A stretch of DNA of 64,000 nt. Source: Flavobacterium luteum (lineage in GTDB: Bacteria; Bacteroidota; Bacteroidia; Flavobacteriales; Flavobacteriaceae). The translations under genes and the position numbers were made by a program. The stretch lies in the NCBI RefSeq assembly GCF_008806775.1, contig NZ_WAEM01000007.1, positions 62,001 to 126,000 on the forward strand, written 5' to 3'. Positions 44,923 to 54,180 of this stretch are shown here, one piece after another (the first letter of the stretch is position 1; each line of letters begins with the position of its first letter). The notes under the pieces are model-generated. The model saw only the letters and a program-made list of their open reading frames with translations, had not been told where the DNA came from and searched no databases.

Positions 44923-45133
44923 AAACATTTTTAGAACCTGAAAGGTAAATGCACTAAAGTGCATACTTGTCTGCCGAAAGGCAGTTTTTTAACTATTTTC
45001 GAGACCAATAAAAATTATTTCAACCTTGTCTATTCCGATGAAGGAGGAATCTCATATAGTATTCCTGTTTTGTGATTTCTCCCATTGGTCGAAATGATAA
45101 TAAAATCTTATCTTAATTACGTTGAGTGCTGGC

Positions 45134-45679
45134 CTATTTCTCTTCGTAGAGTTTCAATAACTGCGTGACGGTATTCCAGTTGCGGATGGTGGCGGTAACA
45201 TTCAATTTTTTCTCAATGTATTTTTGTTCCAATCGGGTTTTTCCTGCTCCCACAGCATATTTGATATAAATTCTACTGCCATCAATATGTGCTTCATCGG
45301 GTTTGACCTGACTCATCTTTAGGTCGCTGATGCTGTCGCTTCGCAAACTAGTCGAGATAAAAGCCACATACAATTTCTTAGTATCTGCATCAGTCGCTTT
45401 CAAAAAAGGATTGTTTTGGAAACAGGCCTCTAAATCTTGTTTGCCAATAACCACAACGGGAACTTCGTGCCCAAAAACCTTGAAGATTTCCTGCTTGATG
45501 AGAAAGCCCACTTTGGCAGGTTGCTCCTCTGGAGAATCTACAAAAACGTTGCCCGACTGGATGTAGGTGAGCACGTTTTGAAATCCTATGCCCTCAAGCG
45601 TGGCTTTGAGTGCCTCCATTTTGAGGGTGTTGTGACCAGAAACATTGATGCCGCGCAGCAGTGCAAGATGAGTTATCAT
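45134..45679 (-). CDS. DUF1697 family protein
   Basis: 181-aa protein with the DUF1697 pattern at its start: THLALLRGINVSGHNTLKMEALKATLEGIGFQNVLTYIQSGNVFVDSPEE. Central INVSGHN and YIQSGNV are the family hallmark, and the end is TATIRNWNTVTQLLKLY. Function unknown although widely conserved. I chose the ATG at 45679, which gives the MITHLALLRG start. Confidence 0.88.
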   Translation of the reverse strand: MITHLALLRGINVSGHNTLKMEALKATLEGIGFQNVLTYIQSGNVFVDSPEEQPAKVGFLIKQEIFKVFGHEVPVVVIGKQDLEACFQNNPFLKATDADTKKLYVAFISTSLRSDSISDLKMSQVKPDEAHIDGSRIYIKYAVGAGKTRLEQKYIEKKLNVTATIRNWNTVTQLLKLYEEK

Positions 45680-45700
45680 AAAAAGATATTTAAGAGTATT

Positions 45701-45735
45701 CAAATATAAGGATTGCGGTATAGAATAAAATGCAA
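45701..45735 (-). promoter_or_regulatory. Promoter of the DUF1697 gene
   Basis: Minus-strand TATATTTG (45701-45708) with TTG 24 bp upstream (45733-45735), 21 bp before the start codon. Confidence 0.55.
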
Positions 45736-45752
45736 CTTTTTGAAAAAAATAG

Positions 45753-45816
45753 TATCTTTGAAACTGATGTGCTAGCGAGTATCGCCAATCTCTACATAAA
45801 TGGGATGATTGGCGAT
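45753..45816 (+). promoter_or_regulatory. Minus-7 box TATCTTTG and a 10-bp hairpin in front of DUF4145
   Basis: TATCTTTG (45753-45760), then ATCGCCAATC (45781-45790) paired perfectly with GATTGGCGAT (45807-45816), loop 16 nt. The hairpin lies in the leader between promoter and start codon and may affect translation. Confidence 0.45.
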
Positions 45817-45872
45817 AGTTTGTATCGAGTATTCACAAGTTGTACCCAATTATACCGAAAATCGTAGAAAAA

Positions 45873-46502
45873 ATGAATTATATTGAACCACAGTCATTCT
45901 TAAAATCTTTTACTTGTCCACAATGTGGAACTTTATCCAAACAAGAATGGAGAAAGTTTGATTGGGAAAGTCAAAGAGGACATCAATTTCAGGAAGAATA
46001 TCCCATTAGAATTGGAACTTGTGACCATTGTGAAAAAAACACTCTTTGGGTTTTCGAAAAATTATTATATCCTGATAATGGAAATGCTCCATTTCCGAAT
46101 ACAGAAATGCCTGAAAATGTTCTAAAACTGTACAGAGAAGCTGCATCAATACACTCAAAATCACCACGTGGAGCAGCAGCTTTATTAAGACTAGCAATTC
46201 AAGTTCTGACTAAAGAATTGGGTGAAGACGGAAAAAATATAAATACCGACATTGGAAATTTAGTTAACAAAGGATTACCTAAAATTGTTCAACAATCATT
46301 AGACATCGTAAGAGTAACAGGTAACGATGCTGTTCATCCTGGCCAAATTGATACTGATAATCCAGAAACAGTCGGGCAACTTTTTAAGTTGGTTAATGTT
46401 ATAGTGGAATATATGATTGACTTACCAAAAAGAGTTGGAGGAATATATGAAAGCCTACCGAATGAAAAAAAAGAAGGAATTGAACAACGCGATAAAAAAT
46501 AA
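45873..46502 (+). CDS. DUF4145 family protein with N-terminal zinc ribbon
   Basis: 209 aa. A zinc-ribbon-like part (FTCPQCGTLSKQ ... GTCDHCEKNTLW; Cys pairs CxxC and CxxC about 35 residues apart) is followed by the DUF4145 helical domain (SPRGAAALLRLAIQVLTKELG ... VRVTGNDAVHPGQID). DUF4145 is often found in restriction or toxin proteins and is HEPN-related; a defence role is possible but not shown. Stand-alone gene with its own promoter. I chose the ATG at 45873 rather than an upstream TTG. Confidence 0.82.
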   Translation: MNYIEPQSFLKSFTCPQCGTLSKQEWRKFDWESQRGHQFQEEYPIRIGTCDHCEKNTLWVFEKLLYPDNGNAPFPNTEMPENVLKLYREAASIHSKSPRGAAALLRLAIQVLTKELGEDGKNINTDIGNLVNKGLPKIVQQSLDIVRVTGNDAVHPGQIDTDNPETVGQLFKLVNVIVEYMIDLPKRVGGIYESLPNEKKEGIEQRDKK

Positions 46503-46740
46503 CTGGGTACAACAACCCCAACTAGCACTCGTCTATCCAAATTTTCTGGTGCTCGATTGCATCTAGTACCTAAATAAATCAAAACAAAAAATCATAGTGT
46601 TTGCAACGCGGATAGTAAAAATCCCGCGCTCCTAAGCAAATCCTATCGTGTGCACAAACCAACAAAATCCAATTTAATCAGTACGACCATCCAATTCCAT
46701 ACGTATCCAATCAACTATTTGTCCTGAAGAAAATATAAAA
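46503..46740. other. Gap after DUF4145 without a recognised gene
   Basis: Non-coding stretch; no terminator, no promoter box and no long frame. It leads into the palindrome array at 46741. Confidence 0.45.
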
Positions 46741-46797
46741 TGACCGCGGTGACTTTAGTATTTGACCGCGGTCAACTGCATAAGTCACCGCGGTCAA
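46741..46797. promoter_or_regulatory. Triple CCGCGG palindrome array, 22-bp phased
   Basis: TGACCGCGGTGA (46741-46752), TGACCGCGGTCA (46763-46774) and TCACCGCGGTCA (46785-46796). The CCGCGG cores start at 46744, 46766 and 46788, exactly 22 bp apart. The centre site is a perfect palindrome and the outer two are reverse complements, so the array is symmetric as a whole. This is a strong operator signature in an AT-rich genome. The DoxX gene starts 237 bp downstream. Confidence 0.8.
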
Positions 46798-47032
46798 TTA
46801 GTTGCCTCAAGCGGACAAGTTCTCATCTTTGTACTGATGAAACGTACAAATAAACCTGAAATTTCATTTTGTTTACTCGTTTGGTGCCGTTAGCTGTAAA
46901 CTTTATTGCTTAAAGAATTGATCTTCCTGCAAAAACAAATCGCTTAGCCCATTTTTTAAATTGTTACTTTTTTTTAGTATTTTCGTTTAGAGTTAAAAAA
47001 AATATCAATAAACCAATAATAACCCATATACC

Positions 47033-47407
47033 ATGAAAAAAGAAAAAATAGTATTTTGGACAGCGACCACGATCATCGCTTTATTTGAAGGACTTATGCC
47101 CGCCTTAACTTTTCAATCAGAAATGGCAAAAGAAGGAATAAAACACCTAGGCTACCCAGAGTATTTCGGCAATGCCTTGGTTGTGTTTAAAGTTTTAGGC
47201 GTTTTGGCATTGGTTATTCCACAAATCCCCAAACGTGTCAAAGAATGGGCCTACGCCGGTTTCGCTTTTGACTTTATTTTTGCCACCATCAGCCACGGTG
47301 CAGTAGATGGCATCAACGGGCAAACATTCTTCCCATTGGTAGTATTCGCAATATTAGCCGTTTCCTACATTTACTACCACAAATTGAACCCTGATAAAGT
47401 AAATTAA
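47033..47407 (+). CDS. DoxX-family membrane protein
   Basis: 124 aa with four membrane helices (about 8-28, 48-65, 75-92, 98-118). DoxX-like features are PALTFQSEMAKEGIKHLGYPEYFGNALVVFKVLGVLALVIP and the conserved RVKEWAYAGFAFDFIFA. These proteins act in quinone- or sulfur-linked redox or stress; the substrate is unknown. The palindrome array upstream suggests regulation by a dedicated repressor. Confidence 0.85.
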   Translation: MKKEKIVFWTATTIIALFEGLMPALTFQSEMAKEGIKHLGYPEYFGNALVVFKVLGVLALVIPQIPKRVKEWAYAGFAFDFIFATISHGAVDGINGQTFFPLVVFAILAVSYIYYHKLNPDKVN

Positions 47408-47442
47408 CTCGTTAGGTTAAATTCAAATTAAATAAAAAAATG

Positions 47443-47584
47443 TACCACATAGATACATAGATTTACGATTAATCGTTAAAAAATGAATAGAAATAATATT
47501 ATTTTTCACATAGATTGGCTATGTGAAAAGTAAAATACCTATTCGACTCTTTTAAATACAAACTAATTCTATGTGCCTATGTGG
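47443..47584. repeat. Composite palindromic intergenic element
   Basis: Outer arms ACCACATAGATACATAG... (47443-47463) and its near-complement (47564-47584). Inside sit ACGATTAATCGT (47464-47475) and a perfect 11-bp hairpin TTTTCACATAG/CTATGTGAAAA (47502-47512 and 47518-47528). This nested plan is MITE-like and 142 bp long. No terminal transposase is seen. Confidence 0.6.
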
Positions 47585-47678
47585 TTAAAAATTTATTTCA
47601 CCTTACGGCTTAAATTAAACTGTTTTTAAACCTTTTGGTAAAAAAACTGTCCAATTAGCAAATGAAAAACCAAAAACC

Positions 47679-48752
47679 ATGAGAAAGTCTTTTGCCCTTT
47701 TTATCCTGATATCCTTGTCTATTTCCAGTTGCAGCAACAGTGACGATACAGTCCAACCTAAACCTACCGAAGCGATGTATTTCCCTCCAACAACAAGTTC
47801 CACTTGGGAAACAAAATCACTCTCTAGTCTAGGTTGGAATGAAAGTGCTGTGCAACCCTTGAAAGATTTTCTCATAGACAAAAATACCAAATCGTTCATG
47901 ATAGTGGTCAATGGAAGAATTGTCATGGAAGACTATTTTAACGGTCATACCGCAACAGACACTTGGCAATGGAACAGTGCAGGTAAAACATTGGTAGCCA
48001 CAACCACAGGAATTGCGCAACAAGAGGGTCTATTGGCTATAAACAATAAAGCTTCCGATTATCTCGGAACATCATGGACCAACATGCCTTTGGCTAAAGA
48101 AAACCAAATTACCGTTAGAAACCTATTGACCATGACTTCTGGAATTGATGATAGCAAACAATTAATAGTAAAACCCAACCTTACCTATGTTGCTGATGCC
48201 GGAACGAGATGGGCCTACAGCAATGTTTTTCAGAAATTGACCGATGTAGTCGCCGATGCCAGTGGAAAACCTTTTGAGACCTATTTCAACGAAAAACTAA
48301 AGGACAAAATAGGCATGGATGGCTTTTGGAATTTCGGAACCATCTTTACCATTTATAACAGCACTACGAGGAGTATGTCACGATTTGGTCTTCTAGCGCT
48401 CAACAAAGGAAAATGGAATAATGAGCAAATTATCAATGAAACCTTTTTTAATGAAAGTACGGCAACTTCTCAAAATATCAATCCCTCCTACGGCTACTTG
48501 TGGTGGTTGAATGGGAAAACAAAATACATGATTCCGAGTGAGCAAACCGTTTATCCAGGTTCATTAATACCAAATGCACCTGCAGATATGTATGCGGCTA
48601 TGGGAGCCAGTGATCAGCGCATCTATGTAGTGCCAAGCAAAAACATGGTTATTGTACGAATGGGTGACGCTTCTGACCCTGACAATCCAAATTTTGCCAT
48701 ATCTGGTTTTGATAATGCGCTTTGGGAGAAGATCAATGCTGTGATAAAGTAA
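47679..48752 (+). CDS. Serine hydrolase, class C beta-lactamase-like lipoprotein
   Basis: 357-aa exported lipoprotein: signal MRKSFALFILISLSISSC (Cys at 18), then a beta-lactamase/transpeptidase-like fold with the SxxK motif NSAGKTL (about residues 104-110), the YxN motif in WAYSNVFQKL (about 180-188) and a third conserved block near YGYLWWLNGKT. It would hydrolyse esters or peptidoglycan-derived peptides, not necessarily penicillins. Followed by a terminator. Confidence 0.88.
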   Translation: MRKSFALFILISLSISSCSNSDDTVQPKPTEAMYFPPTTSSTWETKSLSSLGWNESAVQPLKDFLIDKNTKSFMIVVNGRIVMEDYFNGHTATDTWQWNSAGKTLVATTTGIAQQEGLLAINNKASDYLGTSWTNMPLAKENQITVRNLLTMTSGIDDSKQLIVKPNLTYVADAGTRWAYSNVFQKLTDVVADASGKPFETYFNEKLKDKIGMDGFWNFGTIFTIYNSTTRSMSRFGLLALNKGKWNNEQIINETFFNESTATSQNINPSYGYLWWLNGKTKYMIPSEQTVYPGSLIPNAPADMYAAMGASDQRIYVVPSKNMVIVRMGDASDPDNPNFAISGFDNALWEKINAVIK

Positions 48753-48781
48753 GCCAATTCAAAAACTACCTACAACTATAC

Positions 48782-48826
48782 AACCTCGTTTAACTCCTAA
48801 TATTTAGGAATAAGCGAGTTTTATTT
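48782..48826 (+). terminator. Terminator after the serine hydrolase gene
   Basis: An interrupted stem (CTCG with CGAG, TTA with TAA, TCCTAA with TTAGGA) with a T-rich tail; it begins 30 bp after the stop. Confidence 0.65.
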
Positions 48827-48944
48827 TTGTGATATTCTCCTTTTCTCCAACAAACAATCTCCTTCCTTCCATTTCGGAATTTCCAAACAAAAAACTATCT
48901 TCGCTAGATAATAATATACTTTCTAAGTAGTTCCAAAATATAAA

Positions 48945-51047
48945 ATGTCAAACCTTCTTCAAACTCCTATCGAATACCTTAAAGGCGTTGGCCCCAATCG
49001 TGGTGAGCTGCTCCGAAAAGAATTAGGGATTCACAAGTATGAAGATTTGATACAGTTATACCCTAATCGATATATCGACAGGACACGCTATTACAAAATT
49101 AATGAATTGCAAAACAATCCCGCCGAAGTGCAACTCATTGGTAAAATCATAAACATTAAAACGGTAGAGCAAAAAAGAGGCAAACGATTAGTAGCTACAT
49201 TTACTGACGAAACAGGGCAAATGGAATTGGTTTGGTTTCAAGGTCATAAATGGATACGTGAAAGTTTAAAATTGAATGTTCCTATTGTGATTTTTGGGAG
49301 ATGCACTTCGTTTAATGGTTTCTTTAACATGGCACATCCTGAAATTGAACTCTTAAATGAACACGAACAAAGCTTGCGCTCTGCCATGCAACCTGTTTAT
49401 CCATCTACAGAAACCTTAACCAATAGAGGCATTTCTAATCGAGTGGTTAATAAGCTTATGCAACAATTGTTTCAGGAAACCCAAGATTTATTTTCTGAAA
49501 CTTTACCACACTATTTAATTGACGAACTGAAGTTAATTTCAAAAAAGGCAGCCCTTTTTAACATTCATTTTCCTAAAAGTCCTGATGCTTTGGCTAAAGC
49601 ACAATTCAGATTAAAATTTGAAGAGCTATTTTTTATACAACTTCAACTCATTACAAAAAACCTCATCAGAAAGCAAAAAATAAAAGGACATCCTTTTACA
49701 ATTGTGGGTGATTATTTCAATACTTTTTTCCAAAATCATTTGCCTTTCAAATTAACAAATGCACAGAAAAGAGTGCTGAAAGAAATCAGGAATGACATGG
49801 GCAATCCCGCGCAAATGAATCGATTGTTACAAGGTGATGTGGGATCAGGAAAAACCATAGTGGCATTTATGAGTATGTTATTAGCATTAGACAATGGCTT
49901 TCAATCCTGCTTGATGGCTCCAACAGAAATTCTAGCCAATCAGCATTTTTTAGGATTAAGCGAGTTAGCTAAATCATTAGATATCAATATTAAAATCCTA
50001 ACCGGTTCAACCAAAACTTCGGAAAGAAAAATCATTCATGAGGGATTAGAAAACGGCAGCTTACACATTATCATTGGAACTCATGCCTTGCTAGAAGACA
50101 AAGTAAAATTTAAAAATTTAGGATTGGCTATTATCGATGAGCAGCATCGTTTTGGTGTAGAGCAACGTTCTAAATTGTGGAAAAAAAATGAGATTCCGCC
50201 ACACGTTTTAGTCATGACCGCCACACCTATTCCGCGAACTTTGGCAATGAGTTTGTATGGCGATTTAGATATTTCAGTCATTGATGAATTGCCTCCTGGA
50301 CGAAAACCCATACAAACGGTGCATCGTTTTGATTCAGACAGATTAAAGGTTTGGAAATTCATTCGGGATGAAATTGCCAAGGGCAGACAAATTTATATTG
50401 TTTATCCATTGATTCAGGAATCAGAAAAAATGGATTTTAAAGATTTGATGGACGGTTATGAAAGTATTTCTCGCGATTTTCCTTTACCTCAATATGCCAT
50501 TTCTATACTGCATGGCAAAATGAAACCTGCCGATAAAGATGCCGAAATGAAACGTTTTGCAGAGGGAAAAACGAATATAATGGTTGCTACAACAGTTATT
50601 GAAGTTGGTGTAAATATCCCAAATGCAAGTGTTATGATTATAGAAAGTGCGGAGCGTTTTGGACTTTCGCAACTGCATCAATTGCGAGGTCGTGTGGGTC
50701 GTGGAGCCGAACAAAGTTATTGTATATTAATGACTTCTCACAAATTATCAAGCGACAGCAAAACCCGAATGGAAACGATGTGTAGAACCAATGATGGATT
50801 TGAAATTGCGGAGGTAGATTTGAAGTTAAGAGGTCCCGGAGATTTAATGGGAACCCAACAAAGTGGAGTACTCAATTTGCGAATTGCTGATATTGTTCGC
50901 GATAAAGATATTTTACTACTTGCAAGACATCATGCGGTCAAACTTTTAAAAGAAGATGCGCCTATGCAAAAACCCGAACATGCTGCTTTGAGATTGGCAT
51001 TTATAGAATTGACAAAAAAGAAAAATATTTGGAATTATATTAGCTAA
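48945..51047 (+). CDS. recG: ATP-dependent DNA helicase RecG
   Basis: 700-aa branch-migration helicase for stalled forks. An N-terminal wedge/OB domain (PIEYLKGVGPNRGELLRKELG; LIGKIINIKTVEQKRGKRLVATF) is followed by the SF2 motor: Walker A QGDVGSGKT (about residues 298-306), IDEQHRFGV near 396 and TATPIPRT near 425, then VGRGAEQSYC near 585. Family length and motifs are complete. Confidence 0.96.
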   Translation: MSNLLQTPIEYLKGVGPNRGELLRKELGIHKYEDLIQLYPNRYIDRTRYYKINELQNNPAEVQLIGKIINIKTVEQKRGKRLVATFTDETGQMELVWFQGHKWIRESLKLNVPIVIFGRCTSFNGFFNMAHPEIELLNEHEQSLRSAMQPVYPSTETLTNRGISNRVVNKLMQQLFQETQDLFSETLPHYLIDELKLISKKAALFNIHFPKSPDALAKAQFRLKFEELFFIQLQLITKNLIRKQKIKGHPFTIVGDYFNTFFQNHLPFKLTNAQKRVLKEIRNDMGNPAQMNRLLQGDVGSGKTIVAFMSMLLALDNGFQSCLMAPTEILANQHFLGLSELAKSLDINIKILTGSTKTSERKIIHEGLENGSLHIIIGTHALLEDKVKFKNLGLAIIDEQHRFGVEQRSKLWKKNEIPPHVLVMTATPIPRTLAMSLYGDLDISVIDELPPGRKPIQTVHRFDSDRLKVWKFIRDEIAKGRQIYIVYPLIQESEKMDFKDLMDGYESISRDFPLPQYAISILHGKMKPADKDAEMKRFAEGKTNIMVATTVIEVGVNIPNASVMIIESAERFGLSQLHQLRGRVGRGAEQSYCILMTSHKLSSDSKTRMETMCRTNDGFEIAEVDLKLRGPGDLMGTQQSGVLNLRIADIVRDKDILLLARHHAVKLLKEDAPMQKPEHAALRLAFIELTKKKNIWNYIS

Positions 51048-51062
51048 ATGATAATTGATAAT

Positions 51063-51070
51063 TATCTTTG
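51063..51070 (+). promoter_or_regulatory. Minus-7 box TATCTTTG before pheT
   Basis: Fits TAnnTTTG, 28 bp before the pheT ATG; it lies in the short recG-pheT gap. Confidence 0.5.
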
Positions 51071-51097
51071 ACAACTTGAAAATAGAGTAACAATATC

Positions 51098-53518
51098 ATG
51101 AAAATATCGTACAACTGGTTAAAACAATTCATTAAAATTGATTGGAAATCTGACGAAACTGCAGCTTTACTAACTGACTTAGGTCTTGAAGTAGAGATTG
51201 TTGAAAAATACCAATCGGTAAAAGGAGGTTTAGAAGGAATTGTTGTAGGCCATGTTTTGACTTGTGAACAACACCCTAACGCCGACCGATTAAAAGTTAC
51301 CACAGTGGATTTAGGCGATGGAATTCCAGTACAAATAGTATGTGGTGCCAGTAATGTTGCTGCAGGACAAAAAGTACCAGTTGCTACCATAGGAACTACT
51401 TTATACGACAAAAACGGAGATCCTTTTGTTATAAAAAAAGGGAAAATTCGGGATCAAGAAAGTCACGGAATGATTTGTGCCGAAGATGAATTGGGTCTGG
51501 GAACGAGTCATGAAGGTATTATGATTTTAGATGCTGCATTAAAACCTGGAACATCGGTTGCTAAAGTATTCAAAATTGAAAATGATGAAATATTCGAAAT
51601 TGGCTTAACACCAAACCGAGCTGATGCAATGAGCCATTTAGGAACGGCTAGAGATTTAAGAGCAGGTTTAATTCAGAGTGGTATGAATCTGGAATTGATT
51701 ACGCCATCTGTCAGTAATTTTAGAGTAGATAAACGTACTTTAAAAATTGATGTTAGTATTAAAGATGCTAAACTTTCTCCAAGATATTGCGGAGTAACCA
51801 TTTCGGGAATTACCATAAAAGCTTCTCCTGAATGGTTGCAAAATCGTTTAAAATCAATAGGATTAAATCCGAAAAATAATATTATAGATGTTACAAATTA
51901 TGTATTACATGAATTAGGGCAGCCATTGCATGCATTTGATGCTTCAAAAATTAATGGCAAAATTGTTGTAAAAACGCTACCAACAGGAACCAAATTTACT
52001 ACTCTTGACGATATAGAAAGAACCTTACACGAAGAAGACTTAATGATTTGTGATGATAAAGGTCCGCTTTGCATTGCTGGCGTTTTTGGCGGAAAAAATT
52101 CGGGAGTTACTGAAAACACTACTAATATCTTTTTAGAAAGCGCTTATTTTAATCCTGTAAGTATTAGAAAAACGGCCAAAAGGCATACTTTAAGTACCGA
52201 TGCTTCGTTTCGATTTGAAAGAGGTGTTGATCCTACAATTACCGAATATGCTTTAAAACGTGCCGCTTTATTAATACAAGAAGTAGCTGGAGGCGAAATT
52301 ACATCGGATATTATTGATATTTATCCCAAAAAGATAGCTGATTTTCCTGTGTTTTTAAATTTTGCTAAAACATCTAAATTAATAGGTCAAGAATTGCCTA
52401 AAGAAATCATCAAAAAGATTTTGGCATCGCTCGACATTAAAGTAAATAGTGTTACCGATGCTGGCTTAGGACTTACAGTTCCTGCCTATAGAGTTGATGT
52501 ACAAAGAGAGGTTGATGTTATTGAAGAAATCCTTCGAGTGTACGGATACAACAACATCAATTTTACCAAAAAACTAAATGCTACTGTTTCCAACTCTGCC
52601 AGAACCGAAGATTATAAAGTTCAAAATATTATTGGAACACAACTGAATTCTTTGGGATTTCATGAAATGATGGCCAATTCATTGACTTCTCCTGAGTATG
52701 TTGAACTATCTGAGCTATTGCAAAAAGAGCATAATGTAATGATGTTAAATCCTTTAAGTAGCGATTTATCTGCTATGAGGCAATCATTATTGTTTTCAGG
52801 ATTAGAAGCCGTTTCCTATAATATAAATCGCAAAAATTCCGATTTAAAATTATTCGAATTCGGAAAATCGTATCATAATTTCTCTACAGGATATGAAGAA
52901 CAAAAACATCTAACGCTTTTTGTTACCGGAAATCGAACGTCAGAAAGTTGGACAAGTCCAGAAAAAGCTACTGATTTCTTTTTATTCAAAGGCTATATTG
53001 AAGCAACACTTTCTAGATTAGGGATTTGTAAAACCAAAAATGAACCTGTTAAATCTGATGTCTTTGCCGAAGGAATTGCTATTGCTGTAGGTGATGAAAT
53101 AGTAGTAGAATTTGGAACTATTAAAAAAACAATTTTAAAACATTTTGATGTAAAGCAAGAAGTGTTTTTTGCCGATTTTAATTGGTCGTTGGTTTTAAAA
53201 CTACTTTCCAACAAAATTAAATTTACAGATATTCCTAAATATCCTGAAGTAAGAAGGGATTTAGCTTTATTGCTAGATGAAAACATCGCATTTGATTCAA
53301 TATATAAAATTGCGAGACAATCTGAAAAGTCATTATTAAAAAACATCAATCTTTTTGATGTATATCAGGGTAAAAATTTACCTGAAGGAAAAAAATCCTA
53401 TGCCGTAAGTTTTACCATTCAAGACAGCACAAAAACACTTACAGACGAGCAAATTGATAAAGTGATGACTAAATTACAAAAGAATTTTATTGCTGAACTT
53501 GGAGCAAGTTTACGATAG
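51098..53518 (+). CDS. pheT: Phenylalanine-tRNA ligase beta subunit
   Basis: 806-aa subunit of PheRS, which charges tRNA-Phe. The domain order is typical: N-terminal helical part (KISYNWLKQFIKIDW), tRNA-binding domain near 40-150 (EGIVVGHVLTCEQHPNADRLKVTTVDLG), B3/B4 and B5 (about 210-480), the catalytic-like domain near 490-680, and an FDX-ACB anticodon-binding tail (FTDIPKYPEVRRDLALLLDE ... VSFTIQDSTKTLTDEQIDKVM). Complete and normal in length. A terminator follows. Confidence 0.97.
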   Translation: MKISYNWLKQFIKIDWKSDETAALLTDLGLEVEIVEKYQSVKGGLEGIVVGHVLTCEQHPNADRLKVTTVDLGDGIPVQIVCGASNVAAGQKVPVATIGTTLYDKNGDPFVIKKGKIRDQESHGMICAEDELGLGTSHEGIMILDAALKPGTSVAKVFKIENDEIFEIGLTPNRADAMSHLGTARDLRAGLIQSGMNLELITPSVSNFRVDKRTLKIDVSIKDAKLSPRYCGVTISGITIKASPEWLQNRLKSIGLNPKNNIIDVTNYVLHELGQPLHAFDASKINGKIVVKTLPTGTKFTTLDDIERTLHEEDLMICDDKGPLCIAGVFGGKNSGVTENTTNIFLESAYFNPVSIRKTAKRHTLSTDASFRFERGVDPTITEYALKRAALLIQEVAGGEITSDIIDIYPKKIADFPVFLNFAKTSKLIGQELPKEIIKKILASLDIKVNSVTDAGLGLTVPAYRVDVQREVDVIEEILRVYGYNNINFTKKLNATVSNSARTEDYKVQNIIGTQLNSLGFHEMMANSLTSPEYVELSELLQKEHNVMMLNPLSSDLSAMRQSLLFSGLEAVSYNINRKNSDLKLFEFGKSYHNFSTGYEEQKHLTLFVTGNRTSESWTSPEKATDFFLFKGYIEATLSRLGICKTKNEPVKSDVFAEGIAIAVGDEIVVEFGTIKKTILKHFDVKQEVFFADFNWSLVLKLLSNKIKFTDIPKYPEVRRDLALLLDENIAFDSIYKIARQSEKSLLKNINLFDVYQGKNLPEGKKSYAVSFTIQDSTKTLTDEQIDKVMTKLQKNFIAELGASLR

Positions 53519-53542
53519 AATCTATTTAAAATCAAATCATAT

Positions 53543-53572
53543 ATCCCTGAATTTTAAGTTTAGGGATTTTTT
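53543..53572 (+). terminator. Terminator after pheT
   Basis: ATCCCTGAA with TTTAGGGAT (53543-53551 and 53559-53567), then a T run. Confidence 0.8.
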
Positions 53573-53660
53573 TTGGCCATTTCTTTTAAAGATATTACAA
53601 TCCTTTTTATATCTATTTAAAAAATCATTACCTTTATTTAATGATTAGAATTTAGAACTA

Positions 53661-54053
53661 ATGAAAGTAAAGATTGTATCAATAATTACATTCCTCTTTA
53701 TAGCTACTTCAATATCAGCTCAATCTACTATTGATAAATGGGTTGCTATGAAAGATTTTCATGTTATTTTATCACAAACGTTTCATCCAGCCGAAGAAGG
53801 AAATTTGGAACCCATAAAATCGCGTTCCGAAGAATTCATGAACAAGGCTAACGATTTACTTCAATTAGATATTCCAGAAGAATTTAGAACAAAAGAAATT
53901 TTAATTTTATCAGAAAATTTGCAAATTAAAAGCAAAACTTTGCATGCATTAGTACTTTCTATTGCTCCAGATGAAGAAATAACAAAATCAATTACAGAAA
54001 TCCACACTATTTTTCATCAAATAATTGGACTTTGTACAGAAGAAAAAAAGTGA
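53661..54053 (+). CDS. Small exported helical protein
   Basis: 130 aa. Signal peptide MKVKIVSIITFLFIATSISA (cleavage near residue 20). The mature part is helical and carries KDFHVILSQTFHPAEEGNLEPIKSR and IHTIFHQIIGLC; the spaced His residues suggest metal or haem binding of the cytochrome b562 kind, but this is only inference. No close family was recognised. Confidence 0.65.
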   Translation: MKVKIVSIITFLFIATSISAQSTIDKWVAMKDFHVILSQTFHPAEEGNLEPIKSRSEEFMNKANDLLQLDIPEEFRTKEILILSENLQIKSKTLHALVLSIAPDEEITKSITEIHTIFHQIIGLCTEEKK

Positions 54054-54149
54054 ATTTAGAAACAAAACTGCTCAAATTTATTAATGCTTTATAAATTTTT
54101 ATTTCAAAAATCCAACAGTCTAAAAAACTAAAATTCAGAATTTATATTT

Positions 54150-54157
54150 TACATTTG
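54150..54157 (+). promoter_or_regulatory. Minus-7 box TACATTTG
   Basis: Fits TAnnTTTG, 23 bp before the ATG at 54181. Confidence 0.5.
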
Positions 54158-54180
54158 CTTTTTCAACAAACAAAACGATT

